Below, piece after piece: positions 1 to 7,856 of a stretch of DNA of 11,192 bases. Each line of letters begins with the position of its first letter. Position 1 is the first letter of the stretch. The position numbers and the translations under genes were made by a program. Below the pieces are notes generated by a model. The model was not told the origin of the DNA. It was given only the letters and a program-made list of their open reading frames with translations, and did not search any database. Source of the DNA: Candidatus Bathyarchaeota archaeon (lineage in GTDB: Archaea; Thermoproteota; Bathyarchaeia; Bathyarchaeales; Bathyarchaeaceae); NCBI GenBank assembly GCA_014859755.1, contig JACUTO010000041.1, positions 1-11,192 of the forward strand. The letters run 5' to 3'.

Positions 1-732
1 CCAACGGTTTTCGACGACATTTTGAGCCTCATACTAGAAATCAAATCACGAGTAAAAGTGCCAATCTCGGTCTCTTGTCAACCTTTAAATCGAGAAAAAA
101 TGAAAACGCTGGCAGAAGCTGGAGTTGACCGAATAAGCATAGCTCTAGACGCTGCCACCGAGGAGATATTTGACAAGATTAAGGGGAGACTTGTCGGTGG
201 ACCATACGTTTGGGAGAGACAACGCGAAGCTTTGAGGGAGGCGGTGAAAATCTTTGGAGAAGGTTCCGTGACCACTCATCTCATCGTAGGCCTCGGAGAA
301 ACAGAGGAGGAAATGGTTCAAACGATTCAATGGTGCGTTGATTTAGGAGTATATCCAGGCTTGTTCGCCTTTACACCCATTCCCGGGACTCTGTTAGAAA
401 ACAGTTCCCAACCTTCTCTCAGCCATTATCGGAGGGTTCAGATCGCCCATTATCTCATAACTCATGGAAAAACGAGGTGTGAAAACATGACTTTCGATGA
501 TGATGGCTGTCTCATTGACTTCGGTGTCTCTGGGGAGCAGTTACGAGAAGTTATCGATACGGGCGAGCCTTTCGTCACTTCTGGATGTCCCGGCTGCAAC
601 CGACCCTACTACAATGAGAGGCCTGGTGGCCCCATCTACAATTATCCTAGGCAGCCTCTACCCGAAGAGATCGCTGAAATAGGGAGACAGATCGGAATTC
701 TATGTCCAAAGCCTTTTAGGCCTTCTCATTAG
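1..732 (+). CDS. Radical SAM protein, biotin/lipoyl synthase-like, 5'-truncated by window edge
   Basis: The reading frame is open from base 1 to the TAG at 730-732, so the true start and the N-terminal CxxxCxxC cluster motif lie outside the window. What remains is the second half of a radical SAM barrel: a GVDRISIALDA strand-loop near the start, THLIVGLGETEEE in the middle (about 277-315), then FTPIPGT, as in the biotin synthase-like group. The C-terminal part has four cysteines (codons at 478, 508, 586 and 595), the last two in GCPGCNRP. That could hold an auxiliary Fe-S cluster, as expected for an enzyme that inserts sulfur. Archaea lacking LipA make lipoate with two radical SAM proteins, LipS1 and LipS2, often annotated as biotin synthase, and lplA lies 6 kb away. 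I therefore suspect a LipS-type protein, but cannot separate this from another biotin synthase-like member. Its 3' end overlaps the opposing gene by 33 bp. Confidence 0.85.
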   Translation, partial: PTVFDDILSLILEIKSRVKVPISVSCQPLNREKMKTLAEAGVDRISIALDAATEEIFDKIKGRLVGGPYVWERQREALREAVKIFGEGSVTTHLIVGLGETEEEMVQTIQWCVDLGVYPGLFAFTPIPGTLLENSSQPSLSHYRRVQIAHYLITHGKTRCENMTFDDDGCLIDFGVSGEQLREVIDTGEPFVTSGCPGCNRPYYNERPGGPIYNYPRQPLPEEIAEIGRQIGILCPKPFRPSH

Positions 733-1371
733 AAGGATTAAGACTGTAGCCGCGGAGACCACGGTTGTCGCGACAAGAATGTACATCACATTTCTGGTAG
801 AACCCAATTCGCTTTTGTAGTTTTCCAATTTTGTGTAGTTGGCAAGTAAAGAGTTATAGGTTGCATTCAATTCGTCATAAGCCACCTGGAGTTGTTCAAA
901 TTCTTTGTTCATTATGTAGGTCAGTATGAATGAGTCTTCATAAGAACGATCTTTCCATACAGGAACGCGATAAACCTTCCATGTGCAATATATATGACCA
1001 TATATAAGACCAGAGGATACATTAGATGGGATACTCACGGTGAAATTTTGAAGATCGTTGGTTTCACCAACAAGAAAGTTAGCATCTTCTAATACCTCGA
1101 CATAGGTCGTCCACTTCTCGTAGCCTTCTGATACTGAACCGTGAATCGCAATCGTTGCATAAACATCCTGAAGATCTTCTTTTGATTTAACGATTGCTCG
1201 TAAAGTTATGTTGTCTCCAGGATAGGCCTGAAGGGGAGCATAGATTTCGATATCAATACCTTCCCAAGTAAAGCTCCAAATGCTTTGATTCTCGGCTATT
1301 GCTGTAAAAACGAAAGCTAGAGACAGCGTAAACATTGATACTATAAGTATGATTATTTTTTTAACGTTCAT
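700..1371 (-). CDS. Secreted surface protein with signal peptide, coiled coil and C-terminal membrane anchor
   Basis: This 223-residue protein has no family I recognise, but its layout is clear. Residues 1-27 are a signal peptide (Lys-Lys, long hydrophobic core, Ala-x-Ala before residue 27). Residues 28-150 are polar and beta-rich, with a PGDNITLRAIV segment resembling Ig-like or CARDB-type surface domains. Residues 155-190 are probably a short coiled coil. Residues about 194-215 are a transmembrane helix followed by an RRPKR stop-transfer tail. This predicts an extracellular domain on a stalk, anchored at its C-terminus. Six N-x-S/T sequons (N28, N54, N109, N117, N169, N178) fit archaeal N-glycosylation. 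The ATG start is supported by an AGAGGTG ribosome binding site just upstream and a TATA-like box further back. The role is unknown; an envelope or S-layer-associated protein is the reasonable guess. Confidence 0.85.
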   Translation of the reverse strand: MNVKKIIILIVSMFTLSLAFVFTAIAENQSIWSFTWEGIDIEIYAPLQAYPGDNITLRAIVKSKEDLQDVYATIAIHGSVSEGYEKWTTYVEVLEDANFLVGETNDLQNFTVSIPSNVSSGLIYGHIYCTWKVYRVPVWKDRSYEDSFILTYIMNKEFEQLQVAYDELNATYNSLLANYTKLENYKSELGSTRNVMYILVATTVVSAATVLILLMRRPKRLWT

Positions 1372-1376
1372 TTTTT

Positions 1377-1383
1377 CACCTCT
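1377..1383 (-). promoter_or_regulatory. Ribosome binding site of the surface protein gene
   Basis: Read on the minus strand this is AGAGGTG, five bases before the ATG at 1371. It matches the centre of the archaeal GGAGGTGATC consensus and fixes the start. Confidence 0.7.
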
Positions 1384-1419
1384 TAGGATTCGTCACAATT
1401 CCAGTTTTCTCGATAGAAG

Positions 1420-1429
1420 GATATTTAAC
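1420..1429 (-). promoter_or_regulatory. TATA-like promoter element for the surface protein gene
   Basis: On the minus strand this reads GTTAAATATC, about 50 bases before the ATG. A start of transcription about 25 bases downstream would leave a short leader carrying the AGAGGTG site. This is judged by eye only. Confidence 0.4.
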
Positions 1430-1556
1430 AATTATTATTTGTCTCGAATATGCTTCTATATTAAGCCGTTAACTCTTGCAGAAAGCACACCGTTTCTGCA
1501 TATTTTATAATATTCTAACAATTATTGTGAAGAAGAAAAAAGCTTCAACGTAAAAA

Positions 1557-1787
1557 TTACTTCAGGGAACGAACGAACCGTTGATATATGTAAATAAAAT
1601 AGATGCAGGCGAAAATAGTGAGAAACACCTCGAAGGACAGTATCAGTTGATTTTGCTCTGTGGCTAAGAAGTATCCTCGCCGTGATATGTCCCAGAAGAC
1701 CAGTATCTCGAGGAATATGGAACTGCTTAGGCAACCGAGACCCAAACTGTGGAACAGTAGCCGCCAGCTTAATTGTGTTCTCTTCAA
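1557..1787 (-). CDS. Possible small membrane protein, two predicted helices (doubtful)
   Basis: This 76-residue frame starts with TTG and encodes two hydrophobic stretches (about residues 9-32 and 48-68) joined by a polar loop containing a SRRG turn, and it ends in the basic tail QRFVRSLK. That is a plausible two-helix membrane protein, and a TATA-like box (TGTATAATTAA on the minus strand) lies about 35 bases upstream. Against it, there is no ribosome binding site. An ATG at 1804 opens only a six-codon frame that ends by overlapping this TTG. A second, longer frame (1522-1797) covers the same DNA in another phase. The region is AT-rich, where hydrophobic frames arise by chance. It could also be the remnant of a decayed gene. 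No family was recognised. Confidence 0.3.
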   Translation of the reverse strand: MKRTQLSWRLLFHSLGLGCLSSSIFLEILVFWDISRRGYFLATEQNQLILSFEVFLTIFACIYFIYIYQRFVRSLK

Positions 1788-1797
1788 CTTTCGTCAA

Positions 1798-1929
1798 TAA
1801 TCATGTTAGCCCTTAGGCGTTAATTATACATTATGAATCCGCTCTATGGAACACGGTTAAGAATTGCAAAGGGTGATTTCTGTTAATTATTTTGAACTTC
1901 GAAGAACAATATCAGTCGTTTTCGGTAGG
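1798..1929. other. Intergenic stretch downstream of the ATPase gene; with 1384-1556 forms a largely gene-free region
   Basis: Apart from the doubtful ORF at 1557-1787, the 558 bases between the surface protein and ATPase genes hold nothing I can assign. There is a TATA-like box facing left around 1818-1828 and a perfect 8-bp palindrome CTTCGAAG near 1897. No tRNA, convincing terminator or repeat was seen. Confidence 0.4.
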
Positions 1930-4629
1930 TTACTTCCAGCGCCAGATCTTTCTTCCGTAGAAAACCTCTGGCAAAATTAGGAAGCCTGAAAAAGAGATGG
2001 GCAGGACAATAGCCCAGTCCAAGGGGTCTAGTGGTGCTGTGCCGAACAAACCGGTGTAGGGTATAAGAATAGTTAACAGCACTGAGAAAACCACCGCGAC
2101 AAGCAAGAATTTGTTTGACGTGAACCCAACCTTGAATGCGTTGTGTTTTTCCGACCGACAGTTCCACACTATGATCAATTCCTGTAAAGTGGCTTGAACA
2201 AAAGCCATCGCTTGCGCTTCACCTAGAGGGCGCCCCCACACGTAGTAAGCCACGTAGAACAAAACTCCGGTTCCGAGGCACTGTGTTACAAAAGTGGCTA
2301 AAATCGAGGCTATTCTTCCGTGCAGTATGCCCTCGTTTGGATTGCGTGGAGACCGTTTCATTAAATCTTTTGCTGGTGGGTCCATACTCAAGGCTAGGGC
2401 AGGGCCTCCGTCTGTGACTAGGTTTATCCACAGAATCATGCCAGCGGTGAGAGGCAGTTCTAGGCCCAACAGAGCGAAGGCGCCTATGATAAGTAACTCA
2501 TCAAAATTGGAACGCAACAGAAAGAACGAGAATTTTCGTATGTTGTCGTATATTGCTCGGCCTCCTTCAACGGCTGTGACTATTGTCGCGAAGTTGTCGT
2601 CTGCGAGCACCATGTCTGCGGCTTCTCGGGTTACGTCGGTGCCGGTTATGCCCATTGCGACGCCGATGTCAGACTGTTTGAGCGCAGGCGCATCGTTTAC
2701 TCCATCGCCGGTCATAGCAACTATGTGACCCCTCTTTTTCAACGCCTTGACTATGCGAAGTTTGTGTTCAGGAGAAACTCTAGCATAGACCGTGACGTCT
2801 TCAGCTATTTTTTCAAAGTCTTCATCACTCATGTTGTCGAGTTCTGAGCCGGTCAAAGACATTTCGCTTTTAAGCATACCCAATTCTTTGGCTATCGCAA
2901 CCGCCGTGAGTTTGTGGTCTCCTGTTATCATGATTGTTTTTATGCCCGCTTGCTGACACTTTTGGTTGGCCTGTTTGGCTTCTTCTCTCGGTGGGTCTAT
3001 CATTCCCATTAAGCCGACAAACACTAAGCCTTTCTCAACAACATCTTCATCAATGTTTGCTGGGGTGTTGTCCGACAATTTTTTATAGGCTACACCTATC
3101 ACCCGCAAGGCGTCGCTTGCCATATTTTCATTCGTTTCCAGAATGGTCTTTCTTTCTTTCGCGCTAAGTTTCTGCGCCTTGCCGTCTTTTAGAACATGGG
3201 TGCTGCGTTCCAAAATTATTTCCGGAGCTCCCTTAACATAGGCAATGAGTTTTCCTTCAGGTGTCTTGTGGATTGTTGTCATTCGTTTTCTCTCGGAAGT
3301 GAAGGGCACCTCATGCACTCGTGGATACTGGTTTTCCATGTCTTTCTTGGTCATTCCCGCCTTAGCAGCCGCAACAATTAGAGCACCTTCTGTGGTGTCT
3401 CCAATCACGCTTTCTTCGTCATAATGCGCGTTTGTGCACAGTGAACCGGCTCTCAACAGCAAGCTGAGGGCTTCGTTTTCTTTCGGTTCGATGCGAGTGC
3501 CCTTGTTTAAGAATTCACCCATGGGTTGGTAGCCTACTCCAGTCACGTCAACCATTTTTCTGTCAACATAAATCTTCCTAACAGTCATTTCTCCCTTCGT
3601 CAACGTGCCAGTCTTGTCGGAACAAATGACGGTTGTAGCCCCTAATGTTTCCGCTGAGGCAAGTTTCCTAATTATGGAGTTGCGTTTTGCAAGTTCACGG
3701 GCGCCAAGGGCGAGAGATACGGTTACTACTGCTGGCAAGCCTTCTGGAACGGCTGAAACCGCAAGTGCGACCGATATCTCAAACGCCTTTATGATGTCTC
3801 CTATGGCCTCGCCTGTCCAACCTGTTCCGATAACAAATATTTCATATAATTCAAGAGCAAATATGATAACACATACTGCCACAATTATTATTCCCAATTT
3901 TTTGGCGAAGCGTGCCAGCTTCTGTTTGAGAGGAGTATCTGCCTCCTCCACGGCTTGGACCATCTCAGCGATTTTCCCAAATTCGGTGTTCATGCCAGTG
4001 GATGTTACTACAGCTTTCCCTCTACCGTATGTGACGTGGGTAGCCATGAAAAGCGAATTTTTTCTATCTGCCACAGGCGTTTTCTCGTCAAGAACCCCAG
4101 TTATTTTTCCCACAGGCGTGGATTCACCCGTTAAAACCGCCTCATCAGTCTTCAAATCCACTACTTCAAGGAGTCGGCTATCAGCGGGGATGCGGTCTCC
4201 AGCTTCCAAAAGGACGATGTCGCCAGGCACAACCTCTCTGGCTGGTATAAGCATCTCTTTCCCATCCCGCAAGACTCGCGCCTTGGGAGCTGTCAACTTT
4301 TTCATGGCTTCCATTGCCTTTTCCGATCGATACTCTTGAACAAAACCAACTATAGAGTTGAGAACTACAATGGCGCCTATGGTTGAAGCGTCTATGATTT
4401 CTCCAATTAGGACAGAGAAGCCAACAGCGATTAGAAGCATGATTACGAAAACGTCTTTAAACTGCCCGAGAAATATTTGAAAAGGGGTTATTCCCTTTCT
4501 CTCCACCAGCTCGTTGGGTCCAAATTCTTGCAGTCGGCGTTGAGCCTCTTCTTCACTCAAGCCTTTCTCGCTGGCTTTTAAGGCTCTCATGAGTTCCTCC
4601 GTTTCCATGGCATGCCATTCGGGGCTCAT
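1930..4629 (-). CDS. P-type Ca2+-transporting ATPase, P2A (SERCA/PMR1-like)
   Basis: Numbered from the ATG (899 residues, full length for the family), the protein has the N-terminal cation ATPase domain, the actuator motif TGES (167-170), M4 PEGLP (295-299), the phosphorylation site DKTGT with Asp338, nucleotide-domain KGAPE (466-470), TGD (569-571), and the hinge motif TGDGVND (640-646). Calcium-site residues of SERCA are present: Glu in PEGLP, Asn708 and Glu711 in M5 (SNFDE), and Asn736, Thr739 and Asp740 in M6 (NLVTDG). Glu817 sits in M8, so both calcium sites may be intact. It should export Ca2+ (possibly Mn2+) across the cell membrane using ATP. Start choice: this ATG has AGGCGG five bases upstream; an in-frame TTG at 4650 would add seven residues and sits about 25 bases from a TATA-like box, so a leaderless TTG start is also possible. 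The gene is divergent from the pyrophosphatase gene. Confidence 0.96.
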   Translation of the reverse strand: MSPEWHAMETEELMRALKASEKGLSEEEAQRRLQEFGPNELVERKGITPFQIFLGQFKDVFVIMLLIAVGFSVLIGEIIDASTIGAIVVLNSIVGFVQEYRSEKAMEAMKKLTAPKARVLRDGKEMLIPAREVVPGDIVLLEAGDRIPADSRLLEVVDLKTDEAVLTGESTPVGKITGVLDEKTPVADRKNSLFMATHVTYGRGKAVVTSTGMNTEFGKIAEMVQAVEEADTPLKQKLARFAKKLGIIIVAVCVIIFALELYEIFVIGTGWTGEAIGDIIKAFEISVALAVSAVPEGLPAVVTVSLALGARELAKRNSIIRKLASAETLGATTVICSDKTGTLTKGEMTVRKIYVDRKMVDVTGVGYQPMGEFLNKGTRIEPKENEALSLLLRAGSLCTNAHYDEESVIGDTTEGALIVAAAKAGMTKKDMENQYPRVHEVPFTSERKRMTTIHKTPEGKLIAYVKGAPEIILERSTHVLKDGKAQKLSAKERKTILETNENMASDALRVIGVAYKKLSDNTPANIDEDVVEKGLVFVGLMGMIDPPREEAKQANQKCQQAGIKTIMITGDHKLTAVAIAKELGMLKSEMSLTGSELDNMSDEDFEKIAEDVTVYARVSPEHKLRIVKALKKRGHIVAMTGDGVNDAPALKQSDIGVAMGITGTDVTREAADMVLADDNFATIVTAVEGGRAIYDNIRKFSFFLLRSNFDELLIIGAFALLGLELPLTAGMILWINLVTDGGPALALSMDPPAKDLMKRSPRNPNEGILHGRIASILATFVTQCLGTGVLFYVAYYVWGRPLGEAQAMAFVQATLQELIIVWNCRSEKHNAFKVGFTSNKFLLVAVVFSVLLTILIPYTGLFGTAPLDPLDWAIVLPISFSGFLILPEVFYGRKIWRWK

Positions 4630-4669
4630 GTTAACCGCCTGCTTTACCAACCGTATGATTTTGCATTTA

Positions 4670-4679
4670 GCATTTTAAG
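4670..4679 (-). promoter_or_regulatory. TATA-like element upstream of the Ca2+ ATPase
   Basis: On the minus strand this reads CCTTAAAATG, about 25 bases before the TTG at 4650 and 45 before the ATG at 4629. It fits either a leaderless TTG start or a short leader with AGGCGG. Weak by sequence alone. Confidence 0.35.
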
Positions 4680-4778
4680 GCACTCCTGCTCTTAAAAAAC
4701 GTTTCTTTCAGTGGATGCCATGTTTTTTACATAGCCGTCAAAAGGCTACAATTAGGAGTAGCTGAAGGTGTAAAATAA

Positions 4779-4788
4779 CTTTATAAAT
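4779..4788 (+). promoter_or_regulatory. hppA: TATA box for the membrane pyrophosphatase
   Basis: CTTTATAAAT is a near-ideal archaeal TATA box, preceded by an A-rich stretch where BRE would lie. Transcription would begin near 4810, giving a leader of about 60 bases. A second weaker candidate, ACTTAAGATAA near 4817, would give a much shorter leader. Confidence 0.55.
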
Positions 4789-4869
4789 TGGATACTGCTA
4801 ACGGTTCGGCGAAAAACTTAAGATAACCTTGTTAGTGTTCAATAAGTCTACGCATTGAGTGTGATTAGA

Positions 4870-6915
4870 ATGGAATTGTGGATGATTGCGCCGCTCGCTG
4901 CTTTGGCTTCAATAGTAGTTGCAGCCTACCTCTTTGTTTACGTGAACAAACAAGATAGCGGAACCGCGAAGATGCGTGAAATTGCCAGAGCAATACAAGA
5001 AGGCGCCAACGCCTTTCTGAAAAGAGAATTCCTGTACCTTACAGTTTTCGTTGCAGTCGTAGCCACAGTCCTAACAATCTTTCTTCCCAACGGTCCCATT
5101 ATGGGAGTAGCGTACATTTTTGGTTCAATCTGTTCTGGCTTGGCTGGCTACTTCGGAATGATAGTTGCTTTAAAAGCAAACGTCCGATCAGCCAATGCAG
5201 CAAAAGAAGGGCTAAACAAGGCGTTTCCAATAGCGTTTCGAGGTGGAGCCGTCATGGGCTTATCTGTGGTTGGACTAGCCCTACTTGGAATAAGCGTTGT
5301 CTACTACCTCACTGGCGATCCGGGAATAGTTCTCGGCTTCAGCTTCGGTGCAAGCGCCTGGGCTCTGTTCGCAAAGGCGGGTGGAGGCATATACACAAAA
5401 ACTGCTGACGTAGGCGCTGACCTCGTGGGCAAAGTAGAAATGAATATTCCTGAAGACGACCCCAGAAATCCGGCGGTAATAGCAGACAATGTTGGCGACA
5501 ACGTCGGTGATGTGGCAGGCATGGGTGCCGACTTGTTCGACTCTTATGTTGCTAGCATCGTAGCGGTAATGATATTGGCAGTAGGTCTTGCACCAGGAAT
5601 TTCATCCTTTGATAATCCTTTTGTCAATTTGCCGCTGATATTTGCTGGGCTAGGAATCTTGGCCTCAATCCTAGGCGTTGCTATCGTAAGAGTTGGTAAA
5701 AAAGGCAATCCTGGAAAAGCGCTTAACTGGGGGACATACATAACTTGCGGCATCTTCATTGTCATGACGTTATTCGTAACTCTCTATCTTCAGCAAGATA
5801 TTGAAACATGGGCTCAGAGCAGTCTAGAATCTTCGCTACATCCATTCCAAGTCTGGGGTGCTCTAGTAGTCGGGCTAGTTGCTGGCGTCGTAATTGGCAT
5901 CACAACAGACTACTTCACTTCCATAGACAGGGCTCCAGCAATAAGAACCGCTGAAGCTTCTCAAACAGGGGCAGCCATCAACATAATAACTGGTTTTTCC
6001 TACGGTTTGGTAAGCATGTTTCCACCTCTTCTCGGCATAGGCATCGCATCTGGAGTAGCCTACGGTTTAGCTGGAGTGTATGGAGTCGGCATCGCCGCCG
6101 TTGGAATGTTGTCCATCGTCGGGATGATCGTTGCCGGCGACGCCTACGGTCCAATCGTTGACAACGCAAAGGGAATCGCAGAGCAGTCGGGACTTGAAGA
6201 GGAAGTGATAGACATAGCAGATAGACTGGACGCCGCTGGCAATACTGCTAAGGCTATAACAAAAGGATTTGCAATAGGAGCTGCAGGATTAACGGTGCTT
6301 GCACTGCTTGCTGCCTTTCAAGAAATCTCAGGTGCAACTGGTTTTGATTTAATGAACCCGCTGGTTTTGACTGGCGCTCTGATAGGTATCGCTATGCCAC
6401 CATTGTTCTCAGCGCTGGTGATGCTGGGAGTCGGTAAAAACGCCTTTACAATGATCGAAGAAATCAGAAGGCAGTTCAGAGAAATCCCAGGTCTAAAGGA
6501 AGGTAAGGAAGGAGTGAAACCAGACTATGCAACGTGCGTAGACATCGCCACAAAAGGAGCCTTGAAGGAATTGATTCTTCCGAGCGTCCTATCCATCGTT
6601 GTTACTTTGGTCGTAGGCTTCGTTGGCGGCATAGAAGCTCTTGGCGGATATTTAGGCGGCAGCATATTTTCTGGTCTGATCTTTGCTCTTTTGATGGCTA
6701 ACGCCGGTGGACTATGGGACAACGCCAAAAAATACATTGAAGCAGGGGCGTTTGGTGGTAAGGGTTCAGATCCCCACAAGGCCGCGGTTGTAGGTGACAC
6801 TGTAGGCGACCCATTCAAGGATACAGCGGGTCCATCGCTAAACACGATGATAACCGTAATGTCTCTCGTAGCTTCGGTGTTTGCTCCCCTCATTGTCATG
6901 TATGCTCTACTGTAG
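4870..6915 (+). CDS. hppA: Membrane-bound inorganic pyrophosphatase, K+-independent H+-pumping type
   Basis: This 681-residue polytopic protein splits cytoplasmic pyrophosphate and pumps protons outward. It has the family's signatures, numbered from the ATG: DVGADLVGKVE (180-190), DDPRNPAVIADNVGDNVGD (196-214), DAYGPIVDNAKGIAEQSG (424-441), NAGGLWDNAKKYIE (about 611-624) and GDTVGDPFKDTAGPSLN (642-658). Together these supply the Asp/Lys/Asn residues that bind Mg2+ and PPi. The stretch GNTAKAITKGFAIG carries Lys461 and Thr464, the pair that replaces Ala/Ala-or-Gly in K+-dependent enzymes. By established family rules this predicts K+ independence and proton, not sodium, transport. Start choice: ATG 4870 has GTGAT four bases upstream, pairing with the 3' half of the archaeal anti-Shine-Dalgarno; in-frame TTG 4855 and GTG 4861 are alternatives. 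It is divergent from the Ca2+ ATPase and convergent with lplA, 24 bases away. Confidence 0.97.
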   Translation: MELWMIAPLAALASIVVAAYLFVYVNKQDSGTAKMREIARAIQEGANAFLKREFLYLTVFVAVVATVLTIFLPNGPIMGVAYIFGSICSGLAGYFGMIVALKANVRSANAAKEGLNKAFPIAFRGGAVMGLSVVGLALLGISVVYYLTGDPGIVLGFSFGASAWALFAKAGGGIYTKTADVGADLVGKVEMNIPEDDPRNPAVIADNVGDNVGDVAGMGADLFDSYVASIVAVMILAVGLAPGISSFDNPFVNLPLIFAGLGILASILGVAIVRVGKKGNPGKALNWGTYITCGIFIVMTLFVTLYLQQDIETWAQSSLESSLHPFQVWGALVVGLVAGVVIGITTDYFTSIDRAPAIRTAEASQTGAAINIITGFSYGLVSMFPPLLGIGIASGVAYGLAGVYGVGIAAVGMLSIVGMIVAGDAYGPIVDNAKGIAEQSGLEEEVIDIADRLDAAGNTAKAITKGFAIGAAGLTVLALLAAFQEISGATGFDLMNPLVLTGALIGIAMPPLFSALVMLGVGKNAFTMIEEIRRQFREIPGLKEGKEGVKPDYATCVDIATKGALKELILPSVLSIVVTLVVGFVGGIEALGGYLGGSIFSGLIFALLMANAGGLWDNAKKYIEAGAFGGKGSDPHKAAVVGDTVGDPFKDTAGPSLNTMITVMSLVASVFAPLIVMYALL

Positions 6916-6939
6916 AAGAATTATTGATTTCATCTACGA

Positions 6940-7737
6940 TCAGACAACTGCTTTACCGTTAAAGTTCCAATCGTCAGTCGCAAATTTTGTTTTACGAAGT
7001 CTTTCAGCTAGTTTCCGCTCGTAACTCGTTAGTTCTTCCTCCACAAGCTGTATTTTCAGCGCCTTCTCAAATCCTTTAACTAGATCTTGGTACGCCTCTT
7101 CCATAGACACACGCGATTCAAGTTCCTGCTTGGCGGACGTCAACTTTTTCTTTGATACTTCTAATACGTCCATCAGTGTTTTGGCCCACGGAACCTTGAG
7201 AAAAGTAAACATTTTTTCATGGTTTATGTCCACTAGAAATGTTCCATGCTGAAGTAGTATGCCTCTCTTGTAGGATTGAGCGCTTCCGGAGATTTTCTTT
7301 CCCTTTATCGTTATGTTGGGGCACTGTTTCGGGTCTAGTGGGTTAAATTCTGCGGTGGTTCCAAGGATTTTAACAGCTTCGATGAGTCCCGCGCATACTG
7401 TTTTGTAAGCAGAGATTATGTCCATGTCCGCGTATCCCAAATCTTTTCCATCAACGACCACGCTGTAGGTTATTTCCCCATCATAGTCGTGGTATACGGC
7501 TCCTCCACCCGTAATTCTTCTTACGACATCTACGCCGTGTTTTCTACAGTTTTCCACTTGGACCTCGTTGAAAAGGTCTTGAAAGCGACCTATGGACACG
7601 GCTGAGGGTTTCCATCTGTAAAAGCGGAGGGTGCTGGGCACCTTACCAGCGATTCTAGCCGTTAAGATAGCCTCGTCGATGGCCATGTTTGTGAAAGCGT
7701 CTCCAACCTCTAGTTTAAGTAGTCTCCAAACATCCAT
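6940..7737 (-). CDS. lplA: Lipoate-protein ligase A, catalytic domain (archaeal two-part type)
   Basis: This 265-residue enzyme activates lipoate with ATP and transfers it to a lysine of acceptor proteins such as 2-oxoacid dehydrogenase E2 or glycine cleavage H protein. Visible signatures: N-terminal NMAIDEAIL (17-25), STLRFYRWKPSAVSIGRFQ region (35-53), the RRITGGGAVYHD substrate-binding loop (73-84), KGKKISGSAQ (145-154) with Lys148 aligning with the catalytic-site lysine of E. coli LplA, and HGTFLVD (164-170). The length matches the short archaeal LplA that needs a separate LplB subunit; the bacterial C-terminal accessory domain of the 337-residue E. coli enzyme is missing, and no lplB is seen here. 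The ATG lies about 29 bases from a TATA box with no ribosome binding site, so the mRNA is probably leaderless. An octanoyltransferase-type relative cannot be fully excluded. Confidence 0.92.
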   Translation of the reverse strand: MDVWRLLKLEVGDAFTNMAIDEAILTARIAGKVPSTLRFYRWKPSAVSIGRFQDLFNEVQVENCRKHGVDVVRRITGGGAVYHDYDGEITYSVVVDGKDLGYADMDIISAYKTVCAGLIEAVKILGTTAEFNPLDPKQCPNITIKGKKISGSAQSYKRGILLQHGTFLVDINHEKMFTFLKVPWAKTLMDVLEVSKKKLTSAKQELESRVSMEEAYQDLVKGFEKALKIQLVEEELTSYERKLAERLRKTKFATDDWNFNGKAVV

Positions 7738-7760
7738 TTTTCGTAGCCACGAACGGTATT

Positions 7761-7770
7761 CATATAAAAT
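7761..7770 (-). promoter_or_regulatory. lplA: TATA box for lplA, predicting a leaderless mRNA
   Basis: On the minus strand this reads ATTTTATATG, centred about 29 bases before the lplA ATG. At the usual archaeal spacing transcription would start within a few bases of the start codon, which agrees with the missing ribosome binding site. Confidence 0.5.
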
Positions 7771-7773
7771 GCA

Positions 7774-7835
7774 CTGTTAAATATTAGAACTGCGGAGAAG
7801 TTCCCGCGATTTCCCCTCCTTTCTATCCTTTTAGG
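7774..7835 (+). repeat. Copy A of an imperfect repeat flanking the EamA gene
   Basis: The copy begins CTGTTAAATATTAGAA, then has a small hairpin (GAACT 7787-7791 pairing with AGTTC 7799-7803), a CCCGC block, a CCCCT-rich pyrimidine tract and TTTTAGG. The same order of blocks recurs at 8394-8457 on the other side of the gene. The first 16 or so bases are nearly identical; the rest is only similar in pattern. Confidence 0.4.
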
Positions 7836-7856
7836 TGGACAACACGCGTATGATTA

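Noticed and set aside
1522..1797. 91-codon minus-strand frame overlapping the possible small membrane protein
   Set aside because: The product is of mixed composition with no hydrophobic pattern, domain or ribosome binding site. The overlapping frame is marginally more plausible.
3605..4339. 244-codon frame antisense to the Ca2+ ATPase gene
   Set aside because: It is a mirror of strongly conserved ATPase codons, with Ser/Thr/Ala-rich low-complexity output and no independent start signal.
6525..6899. 124-codon frame antisense to hppA
   Set aside because: It lies wholly opposite conserved pyrophosphatase motifs and has no recognisable product.
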